From Ampullaceana balthica (lineage: Eukaryota > Mollusca > Gastropoda > Lymnaeidae): a stretch of DNA of 64,000 nucleotides. The stretch covers positions 1,388,501 to 1,452,500 of the forward strand of contig CALYLW010000012.1 in NCBI GenBank assembly GCA_944989445.1, written 5' to 3'. Positions 12,030 through 24,606 of this stretch are shown one piece after another. Position numbers and translations under genes: made by a program. How positions within the stretch are numbered: the first letter of the stretch is position 1; every line of letters starts with the position of its first letter. The notes below the pieces were generated by a model that saw only the letters and a program-made list of their open reading frames with translations, made no database searches and was not told where the DNA came from.

Positions 12030-14110
12030 ATGCAGAGTTAATTTTAAGGAAATCAAATAAATTGTGCTTCAAATATTTACAAACAGCTTTTGTCATGGGG
12101 ATTACAAATTGTTCTTATCAAACTTTCCTGTTACCAGTAGTAGAAAAAGCACATTTCTAATTTCTATGGTAAACAATTCAACTGGACTAGATGACTGTAA
12201 TTTAAATAATTCAAATCTATTTATATTCCATACTGTTGATTATGATATATGGACTCATTAAACTGAGTAATAAATTTCAGACCAGTGAAGTTAAAGTTAA
12301 GTCTCATTGAACACCTCCTGACATTGGTCAGTGTCCTTGAAGTTATAATGTTACATTTTTAACAACTTGTCCCCTGCAATTAAATATTAATGACAGGAAC
12401 CATACCAGTATGTGGGAAGTTAGTGTTGAAAGAATGTTGATAGAGGCTGCATAACTAGAAGTCTGGGTCTAAGTAAAACTCTATTTGTGTAAGCATGCAT
12501 TTTGATCATGTGCAGTGAAAGTGAAACATAGTTGATATAATATTCAATTTAATTTTTAAAAATTTAAAGTGTTTAAAAAGAAAATAGGTACTTTCTAAAA
12601 TGATATATAAAGAAATATTTAGATTTATAGTATACAGTACTCTTTTTTCTTTTCTTTTTCTTTTTTATGACTTTTATTAACAGTTCTACATAACAAAGAA
12701 AAACCTGATAATTGTATATGTTAATATTTGAATAAAAGCAACATTATCATTAACCAGTGATTCCTACTTTGATTTTGTCCAGTTAAAGGGAATGTAATGA
12801 TAATCAGCTACTCTATTTACAGATTTGTTAAAGTACATGACAAATGCAAAGGATATTTTAAAATAAAATATTAAAGATTTATAAAATATAGTTGCAGAGA
12901 ATCTAAGCTAAACATTTCTCTTCTGGACAAAGTGTGTTATAGTGTAGTTAAATTTTTTAAAAATATTGATAACAATGATGAATATAAAAATTGCATTGCC
13001 ATTTCAATTTAAATCAAATATATAAATGGAAGGTAATTTAAAGTTTTTAAAAATGATGGTTTGAAGAGAAAAATTATGTAGGAAATTATTTTTAATAATG
13101 GAGATTTCTGACAGGCAAATTTCCTAGCAAACACCAAGACTCTTTGCACCATTCCCCCAACCACTTATTAAGTTGCATGACTAACCAGAAATATTTTGTC
13201 ACTTTATTCCTTGACCAACTTTTACTTCTACCTGTACATATAATTTTTCAACTGCTCTAACCATAAAATAAAAGTGGCTAACATGAAATAATGCCAGTTG
13301 CAAGGCTGCACAAACAATATTTTGATTCTAGTACAATTTTTTTCACCAAGGAAGAAATATCAGATCTAAAATCAATCTAATATAAAATGTTCAAACTTGG
13401 TTACCTCCTACATTCTTTTTGCCCATGCTGTACCACTGAGTACCAGTACTTAATTAAGTAAATGCAGTTACTGTTACTTTTGAACTTAACTTACTTTTTT
13501 TCTTTATCATGCTCCTCCTCTTTTTACCTCTTGTTAAGAGGAAATAAATACAAAATTTTACACCCGGTACCCGATAATGATACAACCGATTATACTATAC
13601 ACAGATCTCTTCTCAGGGGACAATATGAAAGTAACGAATACATGCCAAAAAGTATGGTTTACTGATTAAAAAATAAACCTTGACGGGAGTTTGGCATTAC
13701 CAATCGAAGGAATACATTTGTTGTTAAAAAAAATATTTAACAGGTGATGACAAACTATATTTGCCAAAATTATACGAATTTTTAATGAATACAGGATTCT
13801 AGCCACTGAGTAATGCCCGTTCTTACTCCTGGGAAAGCCCCAATTTAATTAATTCAATTAAAAAAGAAAAATTGACCAAAACATTTATCACAGCAACGAA
13901 AAAACGGAATACAATTTGAGTATCATTGTTTCAAGAACAGCCTTTCAGACGTCAATCAAAGACTGCCGATGAAAACTTGACCAACGTCCAGGATTATTTA
14001 TATCGGTCAATTCTACCTTCAGGCAGTCTCATCAAGGCATGAAAAGAGAACGTTTTTAAAAAAAACACCAGTAATGTAATAAGTCTGAAGCCCACAAGTA
14101 AAGTTATGGT
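12030..14110. other. AT-rich non-coding DNA, 3' side of the TMEM86 exon
   Basis: No supported gene. Part of it must be 3' UTR of the minus-strand TMEM86-like gene. ATTAAA-type poly(A) signals on the minus strand occur near 13780 and 13850, but none could be chosen. The frame at 13462-13665 looks random. Confidence 0.45.
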
Positions 14111-14812
14111 CTACTGGCTCTTCTGGATCCTGATGAGCTCATCGGCCTGACTGTCCACTACGGACAGGGAGATACCAAACTGGGCGGCGTAGTAGGTCAA
14201 CATGACAATCTGATGAGCGAAGGGGACAGTGAAGGCAAACATGTTGACGGCGATGACGAGGTCGGAGATGAGGAAGCACAGAGCACCGGCGCAGCCGCAC
14301 AGCTTGGTCCACGTCCAGAGGTCATCGTAAATCTGGACGCGGGCCACAGCGCGCCAGCCCATGGTGCAAATCAGCGTGATGTAGAACGGGGCCAGGTACA
14401 CCATCATGCCCTTCAGGTAGCACTGCAGGTAGGTGTAGAAGATGAGACCCGCCACCAGGAATGCGGATCCGGCGTAAGGTTTCAACGGACGCCAGTCAAA
14501 GGCCCGTGCGTACATGATCTGGGCGATGGCGAAGCTCAGGAGGCCCAGTTCGAGATTGTAGTAGGAGTTCTTCCAAACGAGCAGCGCGTCGCCCAGGGCC
14601 GAGAAGATGAGCCCCACCAGGATACGCCTAGAGTACCTGTAGTACTCGTTCAGGCTCATGCCGTGCAGCAGGACGAAGACGATCAGCGAGACCACGGGAA
14701 GACATTTGACGATGCAGAAGAAGATGGAGCATCTCTCCTCCTGTCCAAACAGCACGAAGAAGATCGCGACTGTTTTGAAGAACGGAACCAGCTTCGGCCC
14801 GACACTTTTCAG
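14111..14812 (-). CDS. TMEM86A: TMEM86-like lysoplasmalogenase (YhhN family), main/last coding exon
   Basis: The exon encodes 233 residues, close to the ~240 of vertebrate TMEM86A, so only the N-terminus is missing. It starts LKSVGPKLVPFFKTV, matching the family's (K)SxGPKLVPFFK opening. Hydrophobic segments give seven or eight membrane spans. GLIFSALGDALLVW and CFLISDLVIAVNMF carry the conserved Gly-Asp and Ser-Asp pairs of the family. Known role: hydrolysis of the vinyl-ether bond of lysoplasmalogens in the ER membrane, in ether-lipid turnover. The open frame runs on to an ATG at 14876-14878, but the extra 22 codons are read from T-rich DNA behind a splice acceptor, so I start the exon at 14812. 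The first exon is not identifiable here. The exon is much more GC-rich than its flanks. It could be either TMEM86A or TMEM86B type; many invertebrates have one or several. Confidence 0.88.
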   Translation of the reverse strand: MKSVGPKLVPFFKTVAIFFVLFGQEERCSIFFCIVKCLPVVSLIVFVLLHGMSLNEYYRYSRRILVGLIFSALGDALLVWKNSYYNLELGLLSFAIAQIMYARAFDWRPLKPYAGSAFLVAGLIFYTYLQCYLKGMMVYLAPFYITLICTMGWRAVARVQIYDDLWTWTKLCGCAGALCFLISDLVIAVNMFAFTVPFAHQIVMLTYYAAQFGISLSVVDSQADELIRIQKSQ

Positions 14813-14835
14813 CTGTGGCAATAAAATAGAATATT
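14813..14835 (-). other. 3' splice site of the TMEM86-like exon
   Basis: On the minus strand the sequence reads TATTCTATTTTATTGCCACAG, then the coding phase CTG AAA AGT. The pyrimidine-rich tract plus CAG sits exactly where family similarity begins. Confidence 0.75.
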
Positions 14836-16514
14836 TTTTTAGTAAAACAACATCAATAACATAGCCTAAAAAAAACATTTTATGGATGCCAAACCTGTGT
14901 TAAGCCTGACACATTAAAATAAGAAGGCCTTGAAATATTGCCCTCTTGAAATCTTGATATTAAACAAAAGAACACACCGTAGAGGAGTAGAGGTAGTATA
15001 CGTGTAAAGACCTGTCCTCACCGACTTTGTTAAAATCTATTATCCTCCAGATCACCACCCCCCTTTCACCCGCCCTCCATTACAATTAAAAAGTTACCAC
15101 CTGGGACGCTGTCAGAGAACGTCGCAAATTTGATGTAGGAATAATGAATTGGAAGACACCGTCTGGCGACTCAACAAATGATATACCTGGTGTGTCGTAA
15201 CTCGTAACACAACGAACTCGCGCCAAACTTTGACCCCGATTCTCTCTGTTATTGTGGTTTCTCCCTTACTGATGGGTTTCCCAAACAAGTCCAGACCCCA
15301 TCTCACAGACCATTTTAATGAAACAAATGGAAGAACGTGTTGCAGGTAACCTGTCTTTCAACGCAGAATGGAGTCATTTTTAGCTCTATCAAACGTGTAA
15401 AAGGAAAAAAAAGGGGTGGGGGAACAAACCCTCTCTTCCATTACCTCCTATTACATTTGACATGTTACTGTGTCCCAGACCACAGCAGTGGCGAACGAGT
15501 GCCATTAATTATACCACGGCCCAACTGAATTCAGGCTGGGAAAATTAAGCTGATTCCCGAACCCCCCTCCTTACTGTCCAAACAAACAATAACATTTGGC
15601 CGCGTAGATCTATTATGCACCAATGGAAAATAGTGTTGTTGTTTTTTTTTATTTTTTTAATTTAAATAAAATAGAAATGAAAACATTCCAACAGCCAGGT
15701 TAACCACCGATCTCATGAACTTGGACAGACATCGAGCTGTCGTTGATTGACTTGGCCTAAGCCCATGACATCTGCCACTCACTGCCAGCACCGTTGCACT
15801 TTATTCCAACAATAACTATAGATTGGTGTGTGTGGAGTTATCGTGCGATATATTTTTTGTCAGGAATCGAGGTCGTAAACTTGAGTTAACCACCGGTGGT
15901 TCCAGATTCCAAGGAAAAACCCAATACATCAAGTCGTGCAGACGAAGGAGCAGGATTATGTGCGGCTATCTCGGGGGGTATTTAGGGCGTGCTGAATAAG
16001 TCGCCGCCAGACTGAATTCAAACTGGAAAACAACATTTTGATAATTTTGGTTTTGTTTAGAGCTGGGGTATTTAACAAGTGTACCAACATTGGCAGTCTG
16101 TTCTCACTAACTTAACAGAGATAACTAATTTGAAAGCAGGACCATGAGAAAAAGTTCGACGATGAAGAGAATGGGGAGGGGCTCCTGTGAGTAAGTGATA
16201 CAATGACCAACACGCCACCAACACAAGGGGCGCTTAAGTCAAATTTTTACTCACTTGTCCCGGGTGGTAATTCCTTTCATTTTATTATTTTTTTAAAAAT
16301 AATTATTTATTTATTTATTTGTGTCTAGTCTTTTTTTAATTATAGATTTTCCCCGGACATTTCTCTTTCCTCAGCAAAGTCCTGATTGATGGACCACGAC
16401 TAGATAGCACGCGATCTGACTTGTGGCAAGTGTTTCCATAACACTCAAGCCACTTAGGACTCTGTGTGCGAGTAGTCATATTATCAATATCCCACATCAA
16501 TTACGGCTCCTGTG
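14836..16514. other. Probable TMEM86 intron / 5' flank, no gene recognised
   Basis: Base composition is more balanced than in the first 14 kb. No frame with recognisable homology on either strand. A short T/A tract at 16270-16325 is the only simple sequence. A first TMEM86 exon of a few codons could be hidden here and would not be detectable by eye. Confidence 0.4.
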
Positions 16515-16701
16515 CAGAGCCGTCTTTACACGATTTTGGGCCCCCGGGCAAAGAAATAGTGATAGGCCGCTGGGCCCCCCTCCCGCAGGAATACAAAATA
16601 AATATACATAACATATATAAATAAACATATTCCCATGGGGCCCCTATGCTCGTGGGCCCCCGGGCAAATGTCCAACGGGCCTATGCGTTAAGACGGCCCT
16701 G
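16515..16701. mobile_element. hAT-type MITE, family 1 (187 bp), perfect 8-bp target duplication
   Basis: Starts CAGAGCCGTCTTTACACGAT and ends GCGTTAAGACGGCCCTG; the ends are imperfect inverted repeats. It is flanked by CTCCTGTG at 16507-16514 and 16702-16709. The interior holds GGGCCCCCGGGCAAAGAAAT and a second GGGCCCCCGGGC block. Three more copies lie at 43505, 46307 and 49729. No coding capacity. Confidence 0.92.
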
Positions 16702-18399
16702 CTCCTGTGTGCAGCGATACAACGATAAGATGGACACGTTTGCAGCTCATTGAAACAACGACGAGGTCTTTAGTCACACCTTCATTTGCCCCAACTGACC
16801 CGTCTGCGTGGAATCTTGTGAGTTAAATTAAAGTTCATTAAACCCACTTCCAGTTCAGCCAGTGAGCTTAGAACTTGTACAGGTGCACACCTCCGATGGC
16901 CGATAGATGTCCAGAAGATATCTGATGTTTCTATCAATCGTTTATGTTCATGTTTTTATTAGAATTGATATTAAACATCTTTCGGTGGGACTTAAATCGA
17001 ATACCTTCAGATTGAAATTCAAGCTTTTTACTAAAAATGACCACCGGTCAGGCATGTTTCTGAAACATTTTATTTAGCTAACAAGATTACTGTCAGACAC
17101 CCAATCACTAAAACTTCAAGGTAAATGTGAAAAAGGGGGGGGGGTTAGCATTTTAAAAATCTTTTATTTATTTTATTTTTTGCCCGAGTAGAGTGGGCTT
17201 CTATTGTGAATTCAATTAAATGGCGAGGAGGGGATTCGAAGTATTTTTTATTTAAAATTAAAGCACAAAATCATAACTTAACCAACATAAAACATGTTTG
17301 GCATATAAGATCTTAGAGTGGAAAATTTCCAACCAAATGAAAAACGAAAAGTGGGTGACAATGGAATACACTCGGACAGAGTTGTGAAGTTAAATAAAAT
17401 AGATAAAATCAAATGATGCGTAGTGAATTGAATTTGTAATAATAATAATATAGGAGTAGATAACTCAGATGGCATCCATCAACATTTTTTCCCCTAGAAC
17501 GAGACGGGATTAGCCGCCCATGACATTTCTTGTGAATTTTAATCTGACGTCATCTTTAATACATTTCATTCAACTCTATTTGCCTTATTGGCAACTGTAT
17601 TCGGTGTATTTTAAACATCTTGGGACGTCAAACATTTGGCTGGACGGCGCCGCCCCTAATCCCCGTGATGCACAGCGGACGTCATAGATGACGTCAAAGC
17701 CGTCAGTGGAGTATTTTTGTTTTTCTTGGGGGATTTGGAGAAAAAAAATGGGGGGAGGAGGGTGTCTAACAAAACAGTTGCTCCAATTAACGGGAATTTG
17801 GCACGGTTCCTTCGCCTCCCTCTTATAGTTTTTCAAATAACAACTGCATTTTCTTTGCCTTCGTGAAAACAAAAGAAAAACGAAAAACTCAGAAAAGAAA
17901 AAAAAACAGCAAAAGAAACAAGGTAAAGAACCGATCCAGCCAGAAAAAAGTGAGCACTACTGCAGCAGTACAAGGTTAAAACTATCATGTATTTGACATG
18001 CATGATAGGCGGTGATGCTGTAAACAATACAATATACGTTCTATGTTTATTGTTGAATTAGCTTATCACCCGTCAAAAATGACGGATAGTTTTCAAAATA
18101 AATACACATCAGATTAAAAAATAACGTAATACAGAACTTTAAGTTATTTTTGTATTTTTAAATCCTTAATATTTACTCGTGGTGTCTGCTTGCGCCCTTG
18201 CTTGTCGCAAAAAATTGGGATCGATTTTAACCCACTTCCTCGTAAGCTAGCGAGCTGAAATTTTGCAGGCAGTTTCGTGCCGATGATAAAAACGATTTAT
18301 CAAGATTTCAGATCGACCGCATGTACTGTAATTAAATTATTGAATTTTTTGATTATTTTATTTATCTCTATGTATCATGTTATTTTTTTAGATAATGTC
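16702..18399. other. Non-coding DNA with poly-G and AT tracts
   Basis: No supported gene. Features seen are a G11-type run near 17137, T/A-rich DNA at 17150-17260 and a purine-rich stretch at 17865-17960. The frames at 17585-17872 and 17833-18027 are low-complexity artefacts. Confidence 0.4.
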
Positions 18400-18401
18400 G
18401 C

Positions 18402-18572
18402 GGTGCGTATTATATTGAACAACCTTTCTGTCGCGCAATAAGGTGCGTATTTTATTGACAACACTTTTCATAAACATATTCCCGATCGGTGCGCATTATA
18501 TTAAACCTGTTTTACGACACAACTACAATTTTGTATTTTTTGGATGGTCTTGCGCTGCGTATTATATTGAAC
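18402..18572 (+). repeat. Four spaced copies of a GTGCGTATTATATTGAAC motif
   Basis: Near-identical 17-19-base motifs occur at about 18402, 18442, 18488 and 18556, separated by unrelated bases. Iterated GTGCGxxTTATA motifs are, to my knowledge, typical of the subterminal regions of some pogo/jerky-type transposons. No TIR or transposase was found here, so class is inference. Confidence 0.5.
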
Positions 18573-18690
18573 TTTCTTTTAGTTACGTCTCGTACATAAA
18601 GGATTTAGTCAAAAACTTGTTTTTTTACGGGGTTTTTTTTTACAGTGCTAGGACATGTTACACCTTAGTATAATTTTCAAAAATCATGCT

Positions 18691-19540
18691 GATGTATGAC
18701 AAGTCTTACTCTGGTGTATGACAAGTCTTACTCTGATATACCTGACAAGTCTTACTCTGGTGTATGACAAGTCTTACTCTGATATACCTGACAAGTCTTA
18801 CTCTGGTGTATGACAAGTCTTACTCTGATATACCCGACAAGTCTTACTCTGGTGTATGACAAGTCTTACTCTGATATACCTGACAAGTCTTACTCTGGTG
18901 TATGACAAGTCTTACTCTGGTGTATTGCAAGTCTTACTCTGGTGTATGACAAGTCTTACTCTGATGTATGACAAGTCTTACTCTGATGTATGACAAGTCT
19001 TACTCTGTGCAAGTCTTACTCTGACGTATGACAAGTCTTACTCTGGTGTATGACAAGTCTTACTCTGGTGTATTGCAAGTCTTACTCTGGTGTATGATAT
19101 GTCTTCCTCTGATATACCTGATAAGTCTTACTCTTGTGTATGACAAGTCTTACTCTGGAGTATGACAAGTCTTCCTCTGATATACCTGACAAGTCTTACT
19201 CTTGTGTATGACAAGTCTTACTCTTGTGTATGACAAGTCTTACTCTGGTGTATGACAAGTCTTACTCTGGTGTATTGCAAGTCTTACTCTGGTGTATGAC
19301 AAGTCTTACTCTGGTGTATGACAAGTCTTACTCTGATGTATGACAAGTCTTACTCTGGTGTATTGCAAGTCTTACTCTGGTGCATTGCAAGTCTTACTCT
19401 GTTGGATGACAAGTTTTACTCTGGAGTATGACAAGTCTTACTCTGGTGCATTGCAAGTCTTACTCTGGTGGATGACAAGTCTTACTCTGATACCTGACAC
19501 TCTTGTATATGACAAGTCTTACTCTGGTGTATATCAAGAC
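18691..19540 (+). repeat. Variable minisatellite, core GACAAGTCTTACTCTG
   Basis: About 850 bp. The core GACAAGTCTTACTCTG is followed by GTGTAT, ATGTAT or ATATACCT spacers, giving periods mostly of 22 or 25 bp. Variants such as GTGTATTGCAAG and ATATACCTGACAAG alternate in blocks. One chance frame (19340-19594) is a repeat artefact. Confidence 0.95.
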
Positions 19541-19733
19541 CCACTGTGGTGTAAGAAAAGTCTGGTACATATTGACTACTGCCCACTGGTATGAACCCCC
19601 CCACACACCCCCACCATTTCCCTCACTATTTCGCGGGCCTTACGTAAACTAATTGAACACCCGGGTCACAAGTTAGTTTTTGGCAACAGTGTCGCACTTT
19701 GTCATTGTAGTTCCTCTTCTCTAGACTCTAGAC

Positions 19734-20075
19734 CAGGGGTCGGGAAACTTTTTGTCTGAGAGAGCCATAAACACTACATAATACATACTATGAAAAGTAA
19801 TTCTTTAAGAGCCATACATAATGTTTAAGTTTAAAACTAAAAATTCAAGTAAATAAGTACATTATCTGTAATTTCAACACTAAGAGTACAATTATTATGT
19901 CTCTGAATTCTTTATAATAACATCGTTATGTTGTTTTCTTATATGCAATTAATATGTAGATCAAAGGAGTCTGAATAAACGTGTTTTTTTTAATTAATCG
20001 AGCATTTTCTGAGAGCCAGATGCAGCTATCAAAAGAGCCATATCTGGCTCGCGAGCCATGGTTTCCCGACCCCTG
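19734..20075. mobile_element. hAT-type MITE (342 bp) with perfect 8-bp target duplication
   Basis: Left end CAGGGGTCGGGAAACTTTTT; reverse complement of the right end CAGGGGTCGGGAAACCATGG. The flanking duplication is CTCTAGAC at 19726-19733 and 20076-20083. The interior has repeated AGAGCCATA blocks and GGCTCGCGAGCC. No coding capacity. This TIR style is widespread among animal hAT MITEs. Confidence 0.92.
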
Positions 20076-20083
20076 CTCTAGAC

Positions 20084-21770
20084 GGACCTCTAAGCTACCC
20101 CTCCCCCTTGCTCACAGCGATCGTCCACGTAATATCGGCGAGGTTACATCATGCACCCGGCGTATCGTGATCAATGCGACCGTTGACATGCCCCGACTCC
20201 ATGTGATAGCGATGATGTCTCCGGGCTTGTCCCGGGGTTACGTTACAGCGATTAGCGTCACGATACGTGATTTCGTAATGGCTCCCTTAAATACACAAAC
20301 ACGACCCGAAGAAACGATCAAGTCTACGTCCATCGATTGAGAGACACCGAAAAGCTGCTGCAAGTCGGACCATTATTCTGAAGATAAGATTGAAAAGGGG
20401 AGGGCGGGGGGGAACCGGTGCCCGGAACCATTGTGACCTTTTATTAAACAGGAAGTCAGAATCGATGAGATGGTGGAAGACATAAAATGTGCGTGTGTGT
20501 TGGGGGGGGGGCGGTTGATTTCTAAGAATAAGGCACTCTGTATTGGTAAAAAAAAAGTGTTTTTAAAATGTTACGAGCGTTAGTGGGTTGCGACAATAGA
20601 CTTTCAGTATGTTATCAACAATAAGTTAGTTAGTTAATATGAATTACAGTATATAGAAAGTTGGCGGGTCACAATCAAAAGAAGCTAGTGAGTATCAAAG
20701 TATCAATGTTTATAGAGTAGTCATTATGTAGCAAAAATGAGGCAGTTCGTGTGTAGCAATGGTGTGGGAAAACTGGAATGAAATGACAGGCCTTGGTAAC
20801 CACAGTCCACTGTTGACAAATGGTCAAATTAAGGACGGCGGTGTTAAGCCACTATTTTGGGTCGAAGCTCAACTCTTTTCTAAAAAAAGACATAACAGGC
20901 GAAACGTATCGCCCCCCCCCCACCCCGCACCACACCTTCCTCTTTCCCGAGAGTTCTGACACTCATTACCTGGAAGCGTAAAATAACTCTTAGATTAGAC
21001 CAGCTCGAATTCCAAAATGATGTCATTATTAATGACGCCATCAAGACACTGTGACCATGGTCTCCCATGTTACTCTCGAACACAAATCTACTGGGAACGG
21101 CTCACATACCGGCACATTACACTAACTTTTCGGAAGCGTTTAAGAGAGGTCCTTGCGAAGGAATCGGCGGGAGGATGGGGGTGGTTAAAACAAACATGAA
21201 GCACATAGTTGAACTTTGAGGAGTGAGGAACAGAGATTTATGGATATTTATATGAGTTTATATGAGGATAGTTTTATATAAACATTTAGTTGAAAATATC
21301 TAAAGGTAAGTATGTAGATCGATTAAATTGGACACAAGAATAAATAGATATTGAGAAGGATTGAAACTCAGAAAATGGATGAAGAGTTGAGGTAATCAGC
21401 ATTAATATACTAATATCATATATCCGTTCTATATACATAGAAGGGCAGACATGAAAATGAGGTGGAAACTACAGCTGTTAATCCACGATGTCTCCCATAC
21501 CAAAGAGACTACTAGTTCCATTAACACCAGCAGGCTGGACAGATGAGTTGACTGAATAATTCACCAGCAGGCCGGCCCGTCGGGTGAATAGTAGCCACCC
21601 GGAGAGAAGGTTTCATTTTACGGTCTACTCGCCTCCAACACTCCTATGACCAGATGACACACAATCATACCTCGTACGTCCGTCTTCTGCTCGAGAAGTA
21701 ATTATGACACGTGTTTGGATTGGGTCGTGGGCGGCCCTTATTTTTGTAAGGGGTGGGGGAGAAAACATGG
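20084..21770. other. Non-coding DNA, first part rich in CpG
   Basis: Bases 20100-20340 hold many CpG dinucleotides and an open frame (19981-20340) without recognisable domains, part of it inside the MITE. A G10 run lies near 20502 and C-rich DNA near 20910. A CpG-rich promoter is possible but no exon follows that I can identify. Confidence 0.35.
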
Positions 21771-21778
21771 GTGTCCGC

Positions 21779-21938
21779 CAATGTTCCCTCTAAGGTTCGT
21801 TGGTCCGCGTGCAAAGTAAAAAAAACAACTCGTGTGCAAAGTTTTCACAGCATCTATTTACGGTGCAATATTTTACAATTTTTTGCTGTGCGGTATTCCC
21901 AAATTGCTGTGCAGCCGCGCAGCTTAAAGGGAACATTG
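21779..21938. mobile_element. hAT-type MITE (160 bp), 8-bp target duplication with one mismatch
   Basis: Left end CAATGTTCCCTCTAAGG; reverse complement of right end CAATGTTCCCTTTAAGCTGC. Flanks are GTGTCCGC (21771-21778) and GTGTCCGT (21939-21946). A partial relative ends at 45867. Confidence 0.88.
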
Positions 21939-21946
21939 GTGTCCGT

Positions 21947-24606
21947 CCTTGTGGGGTTTGGGAGCATGGGGGCAAATTCTTTTGACAACTTGTCCTCAGA
22001 AATGATAAACAAAATAGAAATTTATCCTCAGAGATGGTAAACAATAATAAATGACCGTATTTTCCCCAAGCGTTGCTATTCAAAATCAAACATGGCCGAA
22101 ATATATTTATTTTGATAAGATAGTGGGATATATGGGCAAGATATACTTAGTAGATGTTAGTATTGCAACAAAAAACGTCAAATGTCAGTATTGTGATACA
22201 AATGATTTTTAGTGACTCAAAAAGTTGGTGTTGTGGCAAGATTTTGTGGGGAGGGTGGGTGTTATGGGGGAGGATCTATCGAAAATTGTGTCTACATGTC
22301 ATGCGGTGACCGTTTTAAAGACCTTATAAACTGAAATGACAATACACCAGAGCCGTATAATGTACGCAAACAAGCCTGTTATCTTGTGTGCGTACAGACA
22401 AGCCTCAAGCACGCCAAAACGTAAACACATTATTTGCCAAAATGAAGAATAAAAAAAGTGGAGTCCGCCAGCTCCAGCCGGCAACAAAGGAAAGAAACAA
22501 TTCAAGCCGCCTCTCGAGTCTTGTGTGACGGTTAATGTGTTCAATAAACGTTACCATATAATATATGGAATGAACACTTTTTTAATTAAGTCGGAGCTTC
22601 TCTTCCCTTGTGTCCGCCACGAGCTTCATGCCGTTTGACACGCTGGTGTCTCTATGAATATGAAATGTGTCAACATCAAGGGGCTAAACGCCGTTAAACT
22701 CTCAGCTTATTGACAGTGATTGAAAAGAGTTGAAGTACTTTTCCTTGGCATGAATTGACTAATTTCAGACAGTTGCGCCTGATTTTTTGGCTTGAGAAGG
22801 CGAGTCTTAAGGATTTTTTTTTAAAAACCAAAACAAACAAACAATAAAACAAACAAACAATAAAACAAACAAACAATAAAACAGGACAAATAACATAACA
22901 CGTACATTTATATTGGTTACGTATCAGGCCTACAAATGTCGTCTTATCAGATCCAACAATTTGTTTACTACTATCACCCGGCTGTAACCGCCGATATGCT
23001 TATTGTGAAGTGGAAAAGAAACGCGGAAATATTTATCAATGAAAGATAAAAGTGCGCGCTTAGGTCACAATCTATATTTAAACACAGCGAAATGTTTATC
23101 AATGCGCGTCTCGATTATTGGACTAATAAGGGTTGTACTTCAACTAGAAACTGTGCGCACCGCGGTGTGCAATCAATAAAAAATACAAAACTTAATACAT
23201 GTAAATAAACAAGACAAATGATACACACAAGTATTACGTAAATTTACTTACGGAAGCGGCTGATACCTTTTTATCACATTCAATAACTTCTGACATTAGA
23301 TATACAAATTAATACTTTACCAATCAATTGAAAGAGGTTCTCAAACTTAAACATTTCGGTGTCTTGAAATGAAAGACCAGTTTACTCAAGGGGCCGATGT
23401 AAACTAAAATAATGAATTGAAAGAAATTTTAAAAATTTCTTTGCATGCAGTTCGATTTTGACTTCGGGAACCTTGGAAAACACATGCAAGAAGCCAAAAA
23501 AAAGGGGGGGGGCGAGCTTAGTGTTGTTTAAAATAAACTGTGGACAAAGAGATCGCCTTGAAAAGTAAACCTCGGGACAGACGAGGGACGTTAGTTGTCC
23601 GTCAATCGGATCAAGAAGTGGAGATTTGAAAATACAGGAACCCTTGGCAACAGACAATTGGCCTGAGTCGTTGATGGCATGGGTTAAGCGTTCTTGTAAC
23701 TCGGAGTTTGGAATCTAAGGCTCGGCTACTTATGTGGGGCAGGGTGTGTGGCCTGTGATAGAGTTCAGTTAAGTAGAGATGACAATTGACATCATCCACA
23801 CAGAAAATTCTTAACAGGTTCATCGGAGCGGAACTTCAGGAGACGGATTATATAAATCTTTATTATTAATTTACTCAAGTTTGAAAAAAACAAAATTAAC
23901 AATGTCAGCGGATACTGAGGGAAGCTCTAGACGTGCAGTAAGAAATGTGTATTAAATGGCTGAGGTGGGACATTATAAGATATACGGGTAAATTTGGATG
24001 CTTCACTTAGGGGGAACAAAAGATGAGCGGGGTAGAGTAAATGAGAGCGATTCTTCTTTGGCATTTCTTCTAATGCTTTGTGGACGAATGAAAAGTGTGT
24101 TGTAATTAAAATAAGAAAATTATTGTTTGTCATCTATATAAGTATTCAAAAGTTCATTAAAACCTTATTTTTAGAAGAGTAAATACGCGTTTAAAAGCTT
24201 TGGTATAAATAATGATGTATTAATCGTTGAGCTGTATCAAGACTAACAACCCGTTTTTCGCTATGGGCTATTTAACATTGTAAATGGTGCTGTACGAATA
24301 GACATTTACCAAGGCCTCGGATGAAAATATGGGCGGGGAAAAATGTGGTTTCAAGCTAGTGTTGGTATTATTGGCGCTCTGATTATTTTCATTGTGGTTA
24401 GCGATTTTCATTATTGAAAGGCAGTGCTTTTATTTTTGGCGGGGGGGGGTGGAACGCACCGGAACGGCTTCCGGCACCATTTACCACAGACTACACTAAT
24501 TTCAGTGTTATTTCTTTATGAAAAAAACGGACTTACATATGAGTTCCGCCCCTCCCCCTTTTTTTTTAAAGAAAAGAAAAGCACTGTTGAAAGGTACATA
24601 ATCGTT
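21947..24606. other. Gene-free stretch
   Basis: No frame with recognisable protein similarity. It contains a poly-G run near 23500 and a G9 run near 24440. Frames at 22694-22876 and 24424-24612 arise from simple sequence. Confidence 0.4.
22818..22883 (+). repeat. Short tandem repeat, 20-bp unit, about 3 copies
   Basis: AAACAAACAAACAATAAAAC is repeated about three times. Simple sequence. Confidence 0.9.

Noticed and set aside
14213..14824. 203-codon open frame on the + strand
   Set aside because: It is antisense to the TMEM86-like exon; the minus frame has family motifs and membrane spans, the + frame only charged low-complexity sequence caused by the GC-rich codons.
19981..20340. 119-codon frame in CpG-rich DNA
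   Set aside because: Its first third lies inside the MITE at 19734-20075 and the rest has no recognisable domain or splice context.
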